Assembly (NCBI GenBank): GCA_025355835.1
Contig: JANXYW010000207.1
Span: 1 to 6,800 of the forward strand
DNA: 6,800 nucleotides
Reading direction: 5' to 3'
Origin: Chloroflexota bacterium
Lineage (GTDB): Bacteria > Chloroflexota > Dehalococcoidia > DSTF01 > JACRBR01
A program made the translations under genes and the position numbers. The notes beneath the pieces were generated by a model. That model searched no databases, had not been told where the DNA came from, and worked only from the letters and a program-made list of their open reading frames with translations. Positions 4,209 through 6,800 of the stretch are shown piece after piece; within the stretch, counting starts at the first letter, position 1; each line of letters begins with the position of its first letter.

Positions 4209-5441
4209 GTGGCGAAAACACCGGCAGCATTGGTCTTGGATCAAGATGTCCAGGCGCGCTTTGAAATCAAGCAAGCGCTCCGCTCGGCCGGGCTGACGCT
4301 CGCCGGCGAGGCGGGCCTCGGTATGGAAGCGGTCACCGCGGCGAACGAGCTGCAGCCCGACGTCATCTTCGTCGGCGTACAGGAGCCGATGGAGCGCCCG
4401 CTCCAGACGATCGAGTCGTTGCTCAGCCTGCTGCCGGACACACCCGTCATCGTCTTCTCGCAGTCCCGGGACATCGAGACCGCGCGCAAGGCGATGCTCG
4501 CCGGTGCGCGCGACTATCTGCCGCGTCCGGTCCGGCCGGATGTCCTCCGCGACTCCGTATTCAAGGCCTTGACCGCGGAGGAGAACCGCCGGCTGCGCAA
4601 GATCGGACAGCTCCCCTCGGCGGCGACGTCGGGGACGATCGTCACGGTATTCGGCGCCAAGGGCGGCATCGGCAAGTCCACCGTCTCGACGAACCTCGCC
4701 GTCGCGATGGCGCAGCAGCACGCGGATTCCGTCGTCGTCGTCGACTTGGATAACGGCTTCGGCGACATCACCGGCATGCTCGACGTCAAACCGGAAAAGA
4801 CGCTCTTCGATCTGGTGCGCGATATCGATAAGGTCGAGGGAGATGACCTCCCCAAATACCTTGTGAAGCACGAACTCAGCGGCCTAAACGTGCTGGCAGC
4901 TCCTTCCGTGCTGGAATGGCGGCAGGTCAGCGCGGATCAGGTGCGGCGCGTCGTCGAGCTGCTCGCGAAGCACTTCGACAAGGTGGTGCTCGATACCTCT
5001 GGGACGCTGAACGAGGTCTCGGAAATGACGATCGAGATCGCCACGATGGTGCTCTGGGTGACGACGAGCGAGTTCGCAAGCGTCCGCGATACCATCGAGG
5101 CATTGCGCGCGCTGAAGACGCTCTCCTACTCGCAAGAGCGGATACGGATCGTCATGAACGGCATCTCGCCCGACGACGGCGTCCGGCCGAGCATTGTGCA
5201 GGAGGCGCTCCAGCGCGATGTGTTCTGGCAGATCCCCTACGACAAGAAGGTACGTCAGGGCACGCATCTCGGTCAGCCGATCATCATCACGGCGCCGAAC
5301 TCCGTCGCGGCGAAGAGTCTTTCCGATCTCGCGACCGTCATCGGCGGTGGCCGGCTCGGCCGCAGTGGTACCGGAAGCGGAAAGCAGGGCGGGTTCAAGT
5401 GGCGCGCCGGCGCTCAGGCGGCCGGCGCGGAGGGCGGCTAA
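4209..5441 (+). CDS. cpaE: CpaE/TadZ-like protein: receiver-like domain plus MinD/ParA-type ATPase
   Basis: The product is 410 residues from GTG 4209, with only weak ribosome-binding candidates upstream (AGGG 12 bases away, GAGA 4 bases away), 39 bases after cpaB. Residues about 5-125 fold like a response-regulator receiver, with D11/D13 near the acidic pocket. The phospho-acceptor position at the end of strand 3 is G56 (P-D-V-I-F-V-G), so phosphorylation is not expected. Residues about 142-380 are a MinD/ParA ATPase: deviant Walker A GAKGGIGKST (149-158) with signature K151 and K156, a VVVVDLDNGFGD segment (175-186), and Walker B-like VVLDTSG (259-265), where CpaE proteins more often have DTPP. 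The tail (380-410) is Gly/Ala-rich. TadZ/CpaE proteins localise the Tad machine in the cell. The stop is 3 bases before cpaF, which suggests tight co-translation. Confidence 0.93.
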   Translation: MAKTPAALVLDQDVQARFEIKQALRSAGLTLAGEAGLGMEAVTAANELQPDVIFVGVQEPMERPLQTIESLLSLLPDTPVIVFSQSRDIETARKAMLAGARDYLPRPVRPDVLRDSVFKALTAEENRRLRKIGQLPSAATSGTIVTVFGAKGGIGKSTVSTNLAVAMAQQHADSVVVVDLDNGFGDITGMLDVKPEKTLFDLVRDIDKVEGDDLPKYLVKHELSGLNVLAAPSVLEWRQVSADQVRRVVELLAKHFDKVVLDTSGTLNEVSEMTIEIATMVLWVTTSEFASVRDTIEALRALKTLSYSQERIRIVMNGISPDDGVRPSIVQEALQRDVFWQIPYDKKVRQGTHLGQPIIITAPNSVAAKSLSDLATVIGGGRLGRSGTGSGKQGGFKWRAGAQAAGAEGG

Positions 5442-5444
5442 CAC

Positions 5445-6770
5445 ATGGCAATCGATACGAAGTACGTCGGCGCGAACGGTACCGGCCCTGCGGCCGGCGA
5501 AGACACCGACTGGACGGACATTGTCCAGACGGTCCACCTGCGGCTGCTGCAGGAGATGGATCTCGCCGCCGTCGAAAAGCTGGCACCATCGCGGGCGCAC
5601 GAAGCCGTCGCCAGCGCCGCGCGGCAGCTCGTCACGCAGACACATCCGTCACTTCTGGGCGACGATCGCGAGCTGGTGATCCGGCGCGTCATCGAAGAGG
5701 CAGTCGGCTTCGGTCCGCTCGAACCGCTCCTGCAAGACCCCACGATTTCCGAAGTGATGGTCAATGCGCCGGACGAGGTCTACTTCGAGCGCGACGGCAT
5801 CATCTATTTGGCGCCGTGCCGGTTCCGCGACACGGGCCACATCATGCGCATTGTCGAGCGCATCATCGCGCCACTCGGCCGTCGCGTCGATGAGTCGTCA
5901 CCGTACGTGGACGCCCGCCTGCCCGATGGCTCGCGCGTCAACGTTGTCATCCCGCCGCTCGTGCCCAAAAGCCCCGTGCTCACCATCCGGAAGTTCAGCC
6001 CGGACCGCTTCCACGTCGAAGACCTGGTGAAGATCGGCACGATGACCCAGCCAGTCGCGGACTTCTTGCACGCCTGCGTCCAGCAGCGTCTGGATATCGT
6101 CGTCTCCGGCGGAACCGGCACCGGTAAGACCACCCTGCTCAACGCCATCTCCGAGTACATCCCCAGCCGCGAGCGCATTGTCAGCATCGAAGACCCCATT
6201 GAGATGAAGCTCCGGCAGGCACACGTCATCTCCATGGAGGCGCGGCACGCCAACATCGAAGGCAAGAACGAAGTGACGCCGCGCGATCTCGTACGCAACG
6301 CGCTGCGCATGCGCCCCGACCGCATCATCGTTGGTGAAGTGCGTGGCGCCGAAGCGTTCGACATGCTCCAGGCGATGAACACCGGCCACGAGGGCTCGCT
6401 CACCACCGTCCACGCCAACAGCCCGCGCGACGCCCTCTCCCGCATCGAGAATATGGTGCTTATGGCGGGCTTCGATCTGCCGGTGCGCGCGATCCGCGAG
6501 CAGATGGCCTCTGCACTCCACCTCGTCGTGCAGCTCGTGCGCCATTCCGACGGCAAGCGCCGCGTCTCCAACATCACCGAGATCACTGGCATGGAGAGCG
6601 GCATCATTACGACGCAGGAGCTCTATCGCTTCGAGCAGGCGGGTGTTGCGGAGGGCGGTGCCATCCAGGGTGAGCTGGTCGCGACAGGCATCACGCCGAC
6701 GTTCGCCGAGCGCTTCCGCAAGGCGGGCATCAACATGGAGATGGGGCTTCCCGGGACGAGGCTGCGCTGA
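5445..6770 (+). CDS. cpaF: CpaF/TadA-family pilus assembly ATPase
   Basis: This is the secretion ATPase (type II/IV superfamily) that powers Flp pilus assembly at the inner face of the membrane. The product is 441 residues, normal for the family, from ATG 5445 with GGAGGG 10 bases upstream inside the end of cpaE. Residues about 25-185 are the N-terminal domain, including GFGPLEPLLQDPTISEVMVN (88-107). The ATPase core follows: Walker A GGTGTGKTT (222-230) with K228, Asp box SIEDPIE (247-253), Walker B-like IIVGEVRG (294-301) with E298, and the His box TGHEGSLTTVHAN (313-325). All catalytic residues I can check are present. TadA/CpaF assembles as a hexamer and works with TadB and TadC. The next gene starts within its stop codon. 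Confidence 0.97.
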   Translation: MAIDTKYVGANGTGPAAGEDTDWTDIVQTVHLRLLQEMDLAAVEKLAPSRAHEAVASAARQLVTQTHPSLLGDDRELVIRRVIEEAVGFGPLEPLLQDPTISEVMVNAPDEVYFERDGIIYLAPCRFRDTGHIMRIVERIIAPLGRRVDESSPYVDARLPDGSRVNVVIPPLVPKSPVLTIRKFSPDRFHVEDLVKIGTMTQPVADFLHACVQQRLDIVVSGGTGTGKTTLLNAISEYIPSRERIVSIEDPIEMKLRQAHVISMEARHANIEGKNEVTPRDLVRNALRMRPDRIIVGEVRGAEAFDMLQAMNTGHEGSLTTVHANSPRDALSRIENMVLMAGFDLPVRAIREQMASALHLVVQLVRHSDGKRRVSNITEITGMESGIITTQELYRFEQAGVAEGGAIQGELVATGITPTFAERFRKAGINMEMGLPGTRLR

Positions 6771-6800
6771 TGCCGGCACTTGTGGCCCTCTCTGCGACGG
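6770..6800 (+). CDS. Start of the next Tad gene, probably TadB-like (partial)
   Basis: An ATG at 6770-6772 overlaps the cpaF stop (TGATG), and GAGG at 6758-6761 sits 8 bases before it, as in translational coupling. The ten visible residues, MPALVALSAT, are mildly hydrophobic, which fits a membrane protein. In tad operons cpaF is normally followed by tadB and tadC, the membrane platform. The identity is inferred from position only, because the gene runs off the window. Confidence 0.6.
   Translation, partial: MPALVALSAT

Noticed and set aside
4916..5893. 325-codon + frame overlapping cpaE and cpaF
   Set aside because: It is Arg- and Ala-rich, lies out of frame across two well-supported genes and has no domain. 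It is a GC-driven shadow.
4146..6779. Long minus-strand frames (4146-4871, 4884-5645, 5804-6607, 5898-6779)
   Set aside because: They lie antisense to cpaE and cpaF and have compositions expected from reading high-GC codons backwards. No start signals or domains were seen.

Overview
The window carries the front part of a tight-adherence (Tad/Flp, type IVb pilus) operon. All genes are on the + strand, in high-GC DNA with GTG and ATG starts. The order is two tandem Flp pilins, a TadE-like pseudopilin, a TadG-like protein, CpaB/RcpC, CpaE/TadZ, CpaF/TadA and the first codons of the next gene (probably tadB). No secretin (CpaC/RcpA) or pilotin lies between cpaB and cpaE, where many diderm tad loci carry them. 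This points to a bacterium without a classical outer membrane, such as Chloroflexota, a related candidate phylum or Actinomycetota. That assignment is an inference from gene order, not from a marker gene.

Layout: positions 1-350 are a leader with no convincing gene, a TTGACA-type promoter candidate and a 7-bp-arm inverted repeat. Positions 351-590 and 659-898 encode two near-identical 79-residue Flp prepilins. Each has the same GGAGGA ribosome-binding site upstream and the same type of GC-rich hairpin downstream, so the whole ~300-bp unit is duplicated. The second hairpin is strong enough to be a terminator or attenuator between the abundant pilins and the machinery genes. Positions 970-1842 are one open frame. 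Its N-terminal third looks like the C-terminal half of a PAP2/Aur1-type membrane phosphatase with a lost catalytic histidine, and it runs in frame into a complete TadE-like pseudopilin. Positions 1859-3127 encode a cysteine-rich TadG-like protein. Positions 3152-3298 hold a 48-codon frame whose first ~26 codons are a diverged copy of the start of cpaB, which follows at 3315. Then come cpaE (4209-5441), cpaF (5445-6770) and a coupled start at 6770.

How the genes work together (established for the Tad family): Flp prepilins are cut by a prepilin peptidase (not in this window) and polymerised by the CpaF ATPase with the TadB/TadC membrane platform. CpaE/TadZ places the machine in the cell. TadE and TadG act as minor pilins or assembly factors. 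CpaB is a membrane-anchored SAF-domain protein of the envelope part.

The points most worth a second look are the PAP2-TadE chimeric frame, the decayed cpaB-start copy, the duplicated pilin-plus-hairpin cassette with pairing-preserving changes, and the receiver-like domain of CpaE that lacks its phospho-acceptor aspartate. I found no CRISPR array, tRNA, rRNA or insertion sequence.
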